DNA of 64,000 bases from Lysinibacillus macroides (GCF_001281525.1 NZ_LGCI01000010.1:288489-352488), one strand, 5' to 3'. Shown: positions 9,131 to 17,117, counted from the first letter of the stretch. Numbers and translations: made by a program. Notes: a model not told the origin generated them from the letters alone.

Positions 9131-11167
9131 TTATTTCCCCTCCATCTCTACAATCAAATTGCCGTATTTATCAATTTCAATCGATTGCTTGTCATTGATT
9201 ACGACCGTAGATGTTGGATTTTCCACAATAGCAGGACCCGTAATGACATAACCAGGTACTAATTTTTGTTGGTCATAGACATTGACCTCTACCCAACCTG
9301 TTCCCTTCACATATAAATTGCGTTGTGCCTTGACACATGTGGAACCGTCGATAGAAGAGAAGTCTAGCTCTTTAAATTGAACCGCCTCATCTTTACCGTA
9401 GATTGTAAGATGTAAGTTGACTAGCTCAATTGGCGTAGCTGGTAAATCAAAAGAAAACTCTTGTTTATGTTTGATGTGGAAGGCTTCAGCTAATTCAAGT
9501 AGCCCCTCTTCATCAAGCGTAATAGTTGATGCATTTAATTTAACGGCATGCTCTTGACCTTTGTAGCGTAAATCATAATTAATTTCAAAATAATAATGAT
9601 CCTTTGATAATGGTGCATCTGCATAGGCATTGGCAATCACTTGATCAATATTTTCTTGAATCGCCGCTAGATGATGATGATCGAACCCCATTAAACTTGT
9701 TTGAATATAATCTTGTCGGTATTCAGTCATCATCATTCCTAGTGCTGAGAAGACGGATGAACCATAAGGAATAATGACTTTTTTCATACCAAGCTCTTCT
9801 GCTAAATTAATCGCATGTAGTGGACCACCTCCACCAAATGCCACCATAGTAAAATCTTCAGGGTCATAGCCTTTACGAATAGAGATCAGCTTCAGTGCGT
9901 TTAACATATTGGAGTTTGCAATATCTAAAATACCTTGTGCTGCTTCTTCTGCTGACACATGAAATGGTTTCGCAATTGCTTCAACAAGAGCCTCCTCTAC
10001 TTTGTTAATGGATACTGGGTTATCAAAGTTTTCTAAGGATAATCTTCCTAAATAAACATTGGCATCTGTAATTGTTGGCTGTGTATTCCCTAAGCCATAT
10101 GCTACAGGTCCTGGATTTGCCCCCGCAGAATCTGGTCCAACCTTTAATGAGCCAAACTGATCTACACGTGCGATGGAGCCACCACCATTTCCGATTTCGA
10201 CAATATCTACTACAGGTGTTTTAATTGGATAGCCCGCAAATTTTTCATTTCTTTCAATATAGTAATCTGTTGTGACATTGACTTTGCCATCTGTAATAAG
10301 TGAACATTTTGCTGTCGTCCCACCAACATCAAAAGCTATGATATTCGATTCATTTAAAAGTTGGCCTAATTTAGCTGCCCCAAACATCCCTGCTACAGGT
10401 CCAGATTCAACGAGGTTGATTGGTAGCTCCATTGCTTTATCAAAGCTTGTAGTCCCGCCATTCGATTGCATAATTTTTAAATGGTCTGTAATGCCAATTG
10501 TGCTTAATTTCTCTTTTAGGCTTTTTAAGTAGGCATGTGCAATTGGCTTTACATAAGAATTAAGGACTGTTGTGTTTGTTCTTTCATACTCACGGTATTC
10601 TTTAATCGTTTCACTTGAAAGTGTGATATATACTTCAGGCCAAATTTTTAAAATGGCTTCCTTTAACTGTTGTTCATGAATTGGATTTTTATAGCCGTGT
10701 ATTAAGGAAATGGCAATCGCCTCAACCCCCAATTCCTTAAATTTATGAACGATCTCGTCAACTTCCTCGGTATTAAGCGCTTTCATAATATTTCCTTTAA
10801 AATCGATTCGCTCATCAATTTCTTGTCGTAAATAACGCTCTACAAATGGTTCTGGCTTTTTATATTTAAAATTATATAAGTCTGGTCGATTTCCACGTGC
10901 AATTTCTATGACATCGCGGAAGCCTTTTGTTGTTATTAACCCAACTACTCCCCCTTTTCGTTCCGTTAGTGTATTGATGATAACCGTCGATCCATGAATA
11001 AATGATTCAATTAAAGAATCCTCCGTTACATGTCGTTCTAATACATTTAATATACCGTCCTCAAAATGACCAGGTGTCGTATGTCCCTTATCAAAATGAA
11101 GATTTCCCTTTTCATCTGTGAAAACTAGGTCGGTAAAAGTACCGCCAATATCTGTTGCGATTTTCAA
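9131..11167 (-). CDS. hyuA: hydantoinase A/oxoprolinase family protein
   Basis: About 678-residue HyuA-type subunit with the ATP-binding actin-like fold: ATDIGGTFTD at the very N-terminus and a second phosphate-binding block, IAFDVGGTTAKCSL. The frame is open upstream to 11254, but those residues are hydrophobic and unlike the family; TTG at 11167 with GGAGGG 8 nt upstream gives the family start LKIATDIGGTF. First gene of the operon, preceded by a good vegetative promoter at 11226-11254. Confidence 0.9.
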   Translation of the reverse strand: MKIATDIGGTFTDLVFTDEKGNLHFDKGHTTPGHFEDGILNVLERHVTEDSLIESFIHGSTVIINTLTERKGGVVGLITTKGFRDVIEIARGNRPDLYNFKYKKPEPFVERYLRQEIDERIDFKGNIMKALNTEEVDEIVHKFKELGVEAIAISLIHGYKNPIHEQQLKEAILKIWPEVYITLSSETIKEYREYERTNTTVLNSYVKPIAHAYLKSLKEKLSTIGITDHLKIMQSNGGTTSFDKAMELPINLVESGPVAGMFGAAKLGQLLNESNIIAFDVGGTTAKCSLITDGKVNVTTDYYIERNEKFAGYPIKTPVVDIVEIGNGGGSIARVDQFGSLKVGPDSAGANPGPVAYGLGNTQPTITDANVYLGRLSLENFDNPVSINKVEEALVEAIAKPFHVSAEEAAQGILDIANSNMLNALKLISIRKGYDPEDFTMVAFGGGGPLHAINLAEELGMKKVIIPYGSSVFSALGMMMTEYRQDYIQTSLMGFDHHHLAAIQENIDQVIANAYADAPLSKDHYYFEINYDLRYKGQEHAVKLNASTITLDEEGLLELAEAFHIKHKQEFSFDLPATPIELVNLHLTIYGKDEAVQFKELDFSSIDGSTCVKAQRNLYVKGTGWVEVNVYDQQKLVPGYVITGPAIVENPTSTVVINDKQSIEIDKYGNLIVEMEGK

Positions 11168-11225
11168 GACTTCATCCCTCCGTGTTCCTATTATCGGTAC
11201 AGTGTTCCGAATTAGAATTAAGTAA

Positions 11226-11254
11226 ATTATAGTGAAAAGAAAAAGAAAATTCAA
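11226..11254 (-). promoter_or_regulatory. sigma-A promoter for the hyuA operon
   Basis: On the minus strand TTGAAT (11254-11249), 17 nt, then TATAAT (11231-11226). Position is about 60 nt upstream of the TTG start of hyuA. Confidence 0.7.
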
Positions 11255-11276
11255 TATTTTTTCAATAAAAATTCAT

Positions 11277-11306
11277 TTGACAATTTATGCTATTGAAAAA
11301 TTTACT
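11277..11306 (+). promoter_or_regulatory. possible promoter for the divergent gene
   Basis: A perfect -35 box TTGACA (11277-11282), 18 nt, then a poor -10 box TTTACT (11301-11306), about 85 nt upstream of the ATG at 11392. A weak -10 suggests regulation or a wrong call. Confidence 0.35.
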
Positions 11307-11391
11307 TTTCTCAAATTAAAATTGACTCTATGGATAAAAATTTTTCATCAGGAATAAAAAAACTAATACGTTGTCAGAGGGGGAGGGTAAT

Positions 11392-12129
11392 ATGAAAGAG
11401 AAAAAAATCGCAGATATTAGACTATTTGAAGAATTAGCGCGTACAAAATCGTTGCCTACTTACATGGGGGAAATATACAAATTAGAAAAAGATACTCGGT
11501 TGATCTGTACACGATTTGCCAGAAAGCTTCGAGAAAAAGGTTTTATAACAGGAAATTTTGATCATCTCTATATTGTTAGTACACCATTACTGAGGGAGCA
11601 AATTATTCAGGAGTCAGTGCGAGGGACTGAACAGCGAGTAAAATATTATGATGTAGGTGTTGCAGTCGATTCTTTTAACAGAAAAACGAAGCAGGAAAAA
11701 GAGCTTTATCTATTAAAGCTTATCTCCAATGTTTTACAGCAAATTGCTAGCAATACAGAACAACTAAGCCTTATATTAGATGTCTATCATATAATGCTTC
11801 AATTAGGCAGTGAGATGGCAATAAAACATCTATCAAAAGAAACAAGTCAGTACAAGGTAACCATCTCCTATCAAATTAAATCTTTACAGGAGAAATCAAC
11901 AGCCATTATTGAATACCATGATTATAAGAAGCGTGTCACAAGAAAAGCTGCATTTTTAGACTTGAATATGTATGAGGATATTTATTATTTAGTATCTTCC
12001 ATTACAGTAAAAAATGGCATGATCTGTTTAAAGCCACGCCTATCACAAACGGCAAGCTATCACACACAAGCCTATCCAACCCCTATTACTATTCCGATTC
12101 ACGATATCCCTCTACTAGAAATAGAGTGA
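11392..12129 (+). CDS. unknown protein, possible regulator of the hyu operon
   Basis: 245 residues, no family recognised. Chosen start is ATG at 11392 with GGGGGAGGG 5 nt upstream; a TTG 21 bp earlier is less likely. The N-terminal part (residues 5-60) is charged and helical with a pattern that could be a winged helix, ending in KLREKGFITGNFDHLYIV. The rest is mixed helix and strand with no membrane segment or signal peptide. It is divergent from the four-gene hydantoinase operon, as a dedicated regulator would be. Function is inference from position. Confidence 0.6.
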   Translation: MKEKKIADIRLFEELARTKSLPTYMGEIYKLEKDTRLICTRFARKLREKGFITGNFDHLYIVSTPLLREQIIQESVRGTEQRVKYYDVGVAVDSFNRKTKQEKELYLLKLISNVLQQIASNTEQLSLILDVYHIMLQLGSEMAIKHLSKETSQYKVTISYQIKSLQEKSTAIIEYHDYKKRVTRKAAFLDLNMYEDIYYLVSSITVKNGMICLKPRLSQTASYHTQAYPTPITIPIHDIPLLEIE

Positions 12130-12138
12130 GCAAGCCAA

Positions 12139-12174
12139 AAAGCTGTAAGAAAAATCTACTTTTCCTACAGCTTT
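12139..12174. terminator. bidirectional terminator between convergent genes
   Basis: AAAGCTGTAAGAAAA (12139-12153) pairs with TTTTCCTACAGCTTT (12160-12174) with one mismatch. Confidence 0.75.
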
Positions 12175-12203
12175 CCGCTCTTTTTAGGCTAATTTAACAC
12201 ACT

Positions 12204-13556
12204 TTATTTGATATAAGTCGGTTGAGTGGCTTTATCAATCAATAAAATGCCATCATATTGTTCCTGTGGTACAAAGCTTTCTTCAATCAATCCCCAGCTA
12301 TAAGATAGTCGCGGTTCAAACATCCATGAATTGCCTCGTTCATTTTGACGGTAGCGCATATCAATAAATGTATAGGGTGCATTTGCAGCAGCAAGGATAT
12401 CTTCCATTGAACCTCTTTTTACTGGTAAAACAGGTAACACATCACGAGCATTACTTACACTTTCGCCACTTCCCATATAAAGCCCTAATACATAGCTCGA
12501 TTTTTTCTTTGCTTCAGGCAAAAGCTCGCCCATCATTTTTACAGGATAAGGCGTTCCCATCACTTCGGAATGCGCTTTACGTATATGATCATTATGTGCC
12601 CAGACAATAAATTTCTCATTCGGATAGACGTCGTTTGCTAGCCACAGTAAATTTTCGACCATGGCTTGGTCACGCCATTCCATTGTTTTATAAAATGTGG
12701 TTGGGTTATTTTGCTTCAGTTCAATATTCGACTGAATGTTTAGCTCGATATATTCCTCCGCTACGTGAATACGCTGAGCTAAAGTACGCTCCATTAACTT
12801 CACAATATGTGGCTCGTTTGGATAAGCTGCCTTCAATACTTGCTCCTGCTGTTTAACCTGCGACTTTACATCTGTATATACGGTAATCAACTTCGGTTTT
12901 GCCTGTCGGTAGCCCTCTATATCCTCACTAGAGCTCCAATCTACTAACTGTTCCTCTACAGTTAAAAATTGCTTAGCAAGTTGCTTATTCTGTAACCAAT
13001 CACCATTTGTAAACATCCCCTGTAGCTGCATATCAAAGCCCACTAACGATAATGGCTGGTCGGTCGTTTGTGATGCTTTTATATAGTCAAATAACGGTAA
13101 TGTTTCCTTTGTCCACCATACGCCAAAAATAGCTTCCTTCATCGTCTGCTCAGCAGATTGTTGGTCTATGTTTCCATAGGCATCCATTATATTACCTAGC
13201 CCGCTTTCAAATGCTAGGACATTGAAATCCATCTCTTGATGTAAAAATTGAATAAGGCGTGTCTTGGCTAAGCTAAATTCCGCTACCCCATGAGAGCTTT
13301 CACCTAAAAAGACCATCCGTTTATCATGCAATAATGGCTTTAGCATCTCTAAATCGTCAAAATCTGTTGTCCGTTGAATAGATGTTAGCTTATACGCATG
13401 GTCATTGACCCAGTCCTTCCATTCTGCCACCGCTTCATTTGCTGTGCGTATCTGCTGTTCCTCTACTGTTGGCACTGCTGCAGAAGCATTTGATAGGCTA
13501 ATACCACTTGCTAAAACAAGTGTTAAAGATAGTAAAATTTTTCTTGCTTTAAGCAA
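12204..13556 (-). CDS. secreted erythromycin esterase family protein
   Basis: 450 residues. A signal peptide is evident (KARKILL, a hydrophobic core, then SNASAA, cleavage near residue 27). The mature part has the erythromycin-esterase-like fold signature: FLGESSHGVAEF near residue 80 and a downstream AHNDHIRK block. Family members include macrolide esterases and many enzymes of unknown substrate, so macrolide resistance should not be assumed. TTG start at 13556 has GGGGAG 8 nt upstream. An insertion sequence ends only 66 bp upstream of the start, so the native promoter has probably been displaced. Confidence 0.85.
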   Translation of the reverse strand: MLKARKILLSLTLVLASGISLSNASAAVPTVEEQQIRTANEAVAEWKDWVNDHAYKLTSIQRTTDFDDLEMLKPLLHDKRMVFLGESSHGVAEFSLAKTRLIQFLHQEMDFNVLAFESGLGNIMDAYGNIDQQSAEQTMKEAIFGVWWTKETLPLFDYIKASQTTDQPLSLVGFDMQLQGMFTNGDWLQNKQLAKQFLTVEEQLVDWSSSEDIEGYRQAKPKLITVYTDVKSQVKQQEQVLKAAYPNEPHIVKLMERTLAQRIHVAEEYIELNIQSNIELKQNNPTTFYKTMEWRDQAMVENLLWLANDVYPNEKFIVWAHNDHIRKAHSEVMGTPYPVKMMGELLPEAKKKSSYVLGLYMGSGESVSNARDVLPVLPVKRGSMEDILAAANAPYTFIDMRYRQNERGNSWMFEPRLSYSWGLIEESFVPQEQYDGILLIDKATQPTYIK

Positions 13557-13598
13557 TTGTTCATCTCCCCTTCCTTAAACAGCCTTACGCTGAAAATA

Positions 13599-13626
13599 AA
13601 TATAGCCGCCAATAAAAAATAGTCAC
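13599..13626 (-). promoter_or_regulatory. possible hybrid promoter at the insertion-sequence edge
   Basis: Minus strand: GTGACT (13626-13621, inside and at the outer edge of the left inverted repeat), 16 nt, then TATATT (13604-13599) in flanking DNA. It would drive the esterase-like gene. Match is moderate. Confidence 0.3.
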
Positions 13627-13670
13627 GCGTGTTGATTAACCAACTACTACCAGCTTAATACATGAAAAAA

Positions 13671-13731
13671 AGAGATGCCTCTCGTAAAATGTAAGTGTCC
13701 AAACCAACATTTACGAAACGAGGTCATCTCT
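13671..13731 (+). promoter_or_regulatory. hairpin that hides the transposase ribosome-binding site
   Basis: The arm 13671-13692 (AGAGATG, CCTC, CGTAAAATGT) pairs with 13707-13731 (ACATTTACG, GAGG, CATCTCT). The right arm contains the GAGG ribosome-binding site and ends one base before the start codon at 13733. A transcript entering from outside the element would fold this stem and block translation, as known for IS10; a transcript starting inside it would not. Confidence 0.65.
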
Positions 13732-13732
13732 C

Positions 13733-14869
13733 ATGAATAAGAATACCACGCTCGAGACATTGATTCAAAAATTTCTTTCCAAAGAAGAACTCCAAGAGAT
13801 TCTGGAGGAGTTTCAGTACGAAGAAAAAGCCCGTAAATGCACGGTCTCCGTGATTCTTTCCTATCTGATCCATTCAGCTGCGAATGAATGGAAAAGCTTG
13901 CGCCACGCAGCGGATGTCGGTGAACATATCGGACTGACACCCGTCGATCACTCGTCTCTTTCCAAGCATCTCAAAGGACAGGATTACGCGATCATGAAGC
14001 GTGTGCTGGAAGTGGTGATCGGCAAACTGAACCGCGCGGCCCGCCGCAAGATCAAACTCCCGAAAGCCCTTCTGTCGATTGATTCGACGACCATCACCGT
14101 CGGAAAAACCCGGTTGCCTTGGGCGCTCTATCATGGAGAGCGGGCAGGCATCAAGCTGCATGTTGGCTTTTCGAATGAAACCGGCATGCCGCTTCATGTG
14201 GTGGAGACGACGGGATTAAAACATGATGGTCCGATCGGAAAAGAGCTGGAAGACGAACGATTTATTTTGGTTGGCGACCGGGCGTACTTTTCGATTGATA
14301 AAGTAGACCGGTATCTCAAAAGTGACCAGGATTTTGTCTTTCGTTTAAAGGACAATATCCATTTCAACCGAAAGAAATCACTTCAGGGCAGCCGTCCAGA
14401 AGGATCCAACGTGACCGCTGACTTCACTTGCACACTGGGCACGCCGCAGAAACAAACGAAAAACCGGCATCGTATCGTGCAGTTTACCGATTATAAAGGA
14501 AAAACGATCAGCGTGATCACCAGCCTGATGGGTGTAACCGCGGAAGAAGTAGCTGAAATGTACAAATCACGCTGGGCGATTGAGTCATTCTTCCGCTGGG
14601 TGAAGCAGAATTTGAATGTGCCGGCTCTCTTCGGCACGACAGAAAACGCCGTGTTCAACCAGCTGTTTGCGGCGCTGATCGCCTACGTTCTGCTCAAATA
14701 TTTGCATACACAAGGTAACAAGGGGAGCTACTGCAAAACCCTATCGTTCGCTGGCTTTTTACGCCTGCTTCTTTGCGGTGCCTTACCGGTAGAATGGCGT
14801 TTGGAAATCAGAGAGACACTCGACTGGCAGCAGAGGTTGGCAACTGGAAACCTGTATAATTATGGTTAA
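13733..14869 (+). CDS. IS4-family transposase
   Basis: 378-residue DDE transposase. Catalytic residues visible: first Asp in LLSIDSTT (about residue 117), second Asp in LVGDRAYF, and Glu in RWAIESFFRWVKQNL, the Y-(2)-R-(3)-E-(6)-K-like signature of IS4. Intact and terminating just inside the right inverted repeat. Codon use (many GCG, CTG, CCG) is unlike the surrounding AT-rich genes, which suggests recent arrival from a GC-richer relative. Confidence 0.92.
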   Translation: MNKNTTLETLIQKFLSKEELQEILEEFQYEEKARKCTVSVILSYLIHSAANEWKSLRHAADVGEHIGLTPVDHSSLSKHLKGQDYAIMKRVLEVVIGKLNRAARRKIKLPKALLSIDSTTITVGKTRLPWALYHGERAGIKLHVGFSNETGMPLHVVETTGLKHDGPIGKELEDERFILVGDRAYFSIDKVDRYLKSDQDFVFRLKDNIHFNRKKSLQGSRPEGSNVTADFTCTLGTPQKQTKNRHRIVQFTDYKGKTISVITSLMGVTAEEVAEMYKSRWAIESFFRWVKQNLNVPALFGTTENAVFNQLFAALIAYVLLKYLHTQGNKGSYCKTLSFAGFLRLLLCGALPVEWRLEIRETLDWQQRLATGNLYNYG

Positions 14870-14891
14870 TCAACACGCCTGATGTTTTATA

Positions 14892-15218
14892 TTATTTTGG
14901 AAGTTTAAAAAAACCAGTGTCTTTTATTTCGTAGTGTGTAGAATTTTTAACCGTTTCAAAAGAATAAAACATAAAATTACCCTCTGCAAAATCTATAAAA
15001 AAAGTTGTGTTTTCAAAATTATTCAATACATTATTAAAAAACTCAATACGATTAAAATTTTCTTCTAATTTAAATACCTCTAGTGTTTTTTCTAATGATT
15101 CTCTTAAAGCAGCTCTATCAGTAACCTCTATTTTTTGCACAAATCCTTCTATGTTTCTAGGTCTACTTTCTAATATTTCTGTAATTTCACTTTCACTCAA
15201 ATATTTAGAATCGCTCAT
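14892..15218 (-). CDS. small unknown protein (108 residues)
   Basis: Acidic soluble protein with no family I recognise and no membrane segment. Start is ATG with AAGGAGG 12 nt upstream. It ends 10 bp from the insertion sequence. Size, acidity, lone status and a neighbourhood containing toxin/immunity scraps would suit an immunity-type protein, but that is speculation. Confidence 0.6.
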   Translation of the reverse strand: MSDSKYLSESEITEILESRPRNIEGFVQKIEVTDRAALRESLEKTLEVFKLEENFNRIEFFNNVLNNFENTTFFIDFAEGNFMFYSFETVKNSTHYEIKDTGFFKLPK

Positions 15219-15252
15219 AAATCTCTTGAATACCTCCTTATTCTATATATTT

Positions 15253-15461
15253 GTGTATTGCAAAATAAAAGTGCAGAGTATTGCAATCTAACTTGGCGTT
15301 GTGACTTTACTTGGAGTGGTAGGCATATGATAGCCTTGTTCGGCAAAGCCAGCCATTGATATAGCTAGCTTTTTAGCTTGGTACTCATAACCACAGAGGC
15401 TCCATGTCAAGTTAAAACATTGTGTAATTGCAATACTATGTATTTTTTCTTTGCAAATACA
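15253..15461. mobile_element. mini-element B: non-autonomous, IS21-like ends
   Basis: Left end has GTATTGCAA at 15255-15263 and again at 15278-15286; the right end has the inverse TTGCAATAC at 15428-15436 and TTGCAAATAC at 15451-15460. Both ends show the same 23-bp step between copies, and AGTATTGCAAT (15277-15287) is exactly inverted at 15427-15437. The core (about 15310-15411) folds into a hairpin whose arms match those of mini-element A. No transposase gene inside. Multiple subterminal repeats are typical of IS21-type ends; that assignment is inference. Confidence 0.5.
15392..15411. repeat. 20-bp direct repeat, copy 1
   Basis: CACAGAGGCTCCATGTCAAG, identical to 16355-16374. It forms the right arm of the hairpin core of mini-element B. 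Confidence 0.9.
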
Positions 15462-15669
15462 TATTCCTAATTTATCATTAATTTCTAAATTATTCAATAA
15501 ATATTATTGTTAAATAACTTGTGAAATATACCATTTATTAAAGCTATTCTATTAATTATTTCACCTTAAGAAAATGGTGGATTTAGGATGACCAAGGAAA
15601 TTTAACTATTACGAAAACGCAGGCAAAATAGTGATAATATGAGAAGTGCCCTATAGTCCTATCATTAAC

Positions 15670-16041
15670 CTATCTATTCACCTGCTTCTCTGAAAGCCAT
15701 TGTTCCAATTCATCATCTACTACTCTCTCACCGTAGAGTGTCGTTAAAAAGGTTTTCACAGACCCTTGATACATTGTATCTAATATACTTTTAGCTTCCC
15801 TTTTCTTGTATTCTCTAAATGTTATACAAGGGCTATAATGATTCATGCGCCATTTTCCTCTTGTTACAGATAATAATCCTTTATCAACTAATTGAGATAA
15901 AAAGGTATTGATGGTTTGTCCTTTCCAAGCTTTTTCTACAAAGATTTCTAATAATTCACTTGATGTAACAGAACGATTCAGTTCCCAAATGATTTGCATA
16001 ATTTCCATTTCGGTATTCGTTAATTTATGGAACACAGACAA
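15670..16041 (-). CDS. BlaI/MecI/CopY-family repressor
   Basis: About 123 residues. The N-terminal half is the BlaI-type winged helix (LTNTEMEIMQIIWELNRSVT, then TINTFLSQLVDKGLLSVTR); the C-terminal half is the helical dimerisation and cleavage region. The frame reaches 16050, but TTG at 16041, 8 nt after GAGG, gives the usual family start. BlaI proteins are normally encoded beside a BlaR1-type sensor protease; none is visible here, so this is an orphan. A 7-3-7 palindrome 49 bp upstream is a likely autoregulatory operator. Confidence 0.85.
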   Translation of the reverse strand: MSVFHKLTNTEMEIMQIIWELNRSVTSSELLEIFVEKAWKGQTINTFLSQLVDKGLLSVTRGKWRMNHYSPCITFREYKKREAKSILDTMYQGSVKTFLTTLYGERVVDDELEQWLSEKQVNR

Positions 16042-16089
16042 ATAATTCACCTCTTTTCTATGAACCCTTTTTTTATAAACTTCAATAAT

Positions 16090-16106
16090 ATAGTAAATGT
16101 TACTAT
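16090..16106. promoter_or_regulatory. palindromic operator upstream of the BlaI-type gene
   Basis: ATAGTAA, 3 nt, TTACTAT: perfect 7-bp arms. It lies directly upstream of, and touches, a possible -10 box (TATATT at 16092-16087 on the minus strand), where repressor binding would block transcription. Confidence 0.6.
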
Positions 16107-16278
16107 AACTTCATAGTTTTTGTGAATACATGATATTTGAGATAGAAGATTCAGAAATCAATTAGAAATTCCTGTTTTATCAACAATTGTATATCGCAAC
16201 CTAATTCTGAGCCATTTATTAATCAAAAAGGTGAGCCACTAAAAATTCCCTGTACTTTTGAGAAGGACAACTCGGCTT

Positions 16279-16371
16279 TACATGGAGAGGTGAGCATGAT
16301 ACCGTGGTTAGGACATGAAACCTGATGCCAAGCCTTTCATGAGGGAATCATGCTCACAGAGGCTCCATGTC
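16279..16371. repeat. long imperfect hairpin core of mini-element A
   Basis: The left arm TTACATGGAG, AGGTGAGCATGAT pairs with ATCATGCTCA and CTCCATGT of the right arm; an inner stem CATGAAA/TTTCATG continues it. Mini-element B keeps both outer arms (about 20 of 23 left-arm positions by eye, and an exact 20-mer in the right arm) but has a different terminal loop. Confidence 0.6.
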
Positions 16372-16374
16372 AAG
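16355..16374. repeat. 20-bp direct repeat, copy 2
   Basis: Identical to 15392-15411; right arm of the hairpin in mini-element A. Confidence 0.9.
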
Positions 16375-16479
16375 CCTAGAAGAAGACAAAGTGTTCCTCT
16401 CCACATGTGTACAGAGTGGCTCTATTTGAAAGTTGCGAAGTGGCTCATTTTTCAATTGCGAAATACAAACAATCAAATA

Positions 16480-17070
16480 GGAACAGAAAGTACATTAGTT
16501 TTAGATGATTCATCAGTAACAACGTATAGTTTTAAATCAAAGACAATAGTTAAAGTTGTACAAATACTTAAAGAAAAGAAATATAAATAGTAAAAGAGCT
16601 ATCTCAATTGTCAATCAAATAAGTTTTGAAAATAACTCCTTTATTCCCAAAATACTATCATGATGTGATTAATCAGATTTTTTATTTCGAATATCAAAAA
16701 TTTTTCATTATAACTTTGGCATTTTGGAAAAAATTCCGTTGAAGGTTATGAGAGGGAAAATCATCATATCTTTTGTGATTGATAATTTTGATACATTTTG
16801 CTCTTTGACAAAGAAAGCATGAAAGAAACCATCATACAGTATAACCAAAAATCAGATACGTTTTTTATGCATGGTTAGCTACCTGACAAGTACGCCACGA
16901 CTTCCGAATTGGAACGAGCGATAATTATTTTGTCTAAGATTGTGAGCTATAACCCATCCATAAGATAATGATACTCCCCCTACAGTCACCGTCCGAGCGT
17001 TCAAAGCGTCACAAGCTATGAGTAGGGCTGGAGTACAACTGTTCATACCAGATGGTGTAAGGTTTTTAGA
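16480..17070. other. gene-poor stretch with decayed frames
   Basis: The frame at 16879-17073 on the minus strand lacks a ribosome-binding site and has no recognisable family. I treat the stretch as decayed accessory DNA. Confidence 0.35.
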
Positions 17071-17076
17071 CACATA

Positions 17077-17117
17077 AAACAGATGTCAACTTTTCTCTTT
17101 CTAGTTGACATCTGTTT
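17077..17117. terminator. strong 14-bp hairpin, probable terminator
   Basis: AAACAGATGTCAAC (17077-17090) pairs perfectly with GTTGACATCTGTTT (17104-17117), 13-nt loop. It lies about 95 bp beyond the stop of the DUF5071 gene at 17211, so it may end that transcript. Confidence 0.6.

Larger units (their letters stand above)
13623..14882 (+). mobile_element. IS4-family insertion sequence, complete
   Basis: Bounded by 20-bp inverted repeats: 13623-13642 and the reverse complement of 14863-14882, agreeing at 19 of 20 positions (core GCGTGTTGATTAACCA). One intact transposase gene fills it. Base composition is visibly richer in G and C than the neighbours. I find no direct target repeat outside the two ends, so the element may have taken part in a deletion or rearrangement after insertion. 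Confidence 0.85.
16187..16468. mobile_element. mini-element A: non-autonomous, IS21-like ends, 282 bp
   Basis: Terminal inverted repeats TTGTATATCGCAA (16187-16199) and TTGCGAAATACAA (16456-16468) agree at 12 of 13 positions. Subterminal TGAGCCAY repeats sit at 16208-16215 and 16232-16239, with inverse copies at 16416-16423 (one mismatch) and 16440-16447. The spacing is symmetric: 8 bp from terminal repeat to first subterminal copy and a 24-bp step at both ends. ACAA flanks both ends (16183-16186, 16469-16472), a plausible 4-bp target duplication. No transposase gene; the interior is a long hairpin. Confidence 0.65.

Noticed and set aside
12204-13556. Macrolide-resistance gene
   Set aside because: The erythromycin esterase family includes many proteins without that activity and this one is secreted; sequence alone does not support resistance.
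15288-15497. 69-codon frame on the minus strand
   Set aside because: It runs through mini-element B and its hairpin core, has no ribosome-binding site and its sequence is explained by the repeat.
16315-16590. 91-codon frame on the plus strand
   Set aside because: It spans the hairpin, the right end of mini-element A and flanking DNA; no ribosome-binding site and no protein family.
16879-17073. 64-codon minus-strand frame with protein-like end (NNYRSFQFGSRGV)
   Set aside because: GTG start without a ribosome-binding site next to the strong hairpin; could be the end of a mobile element, but nothing supports a gene.
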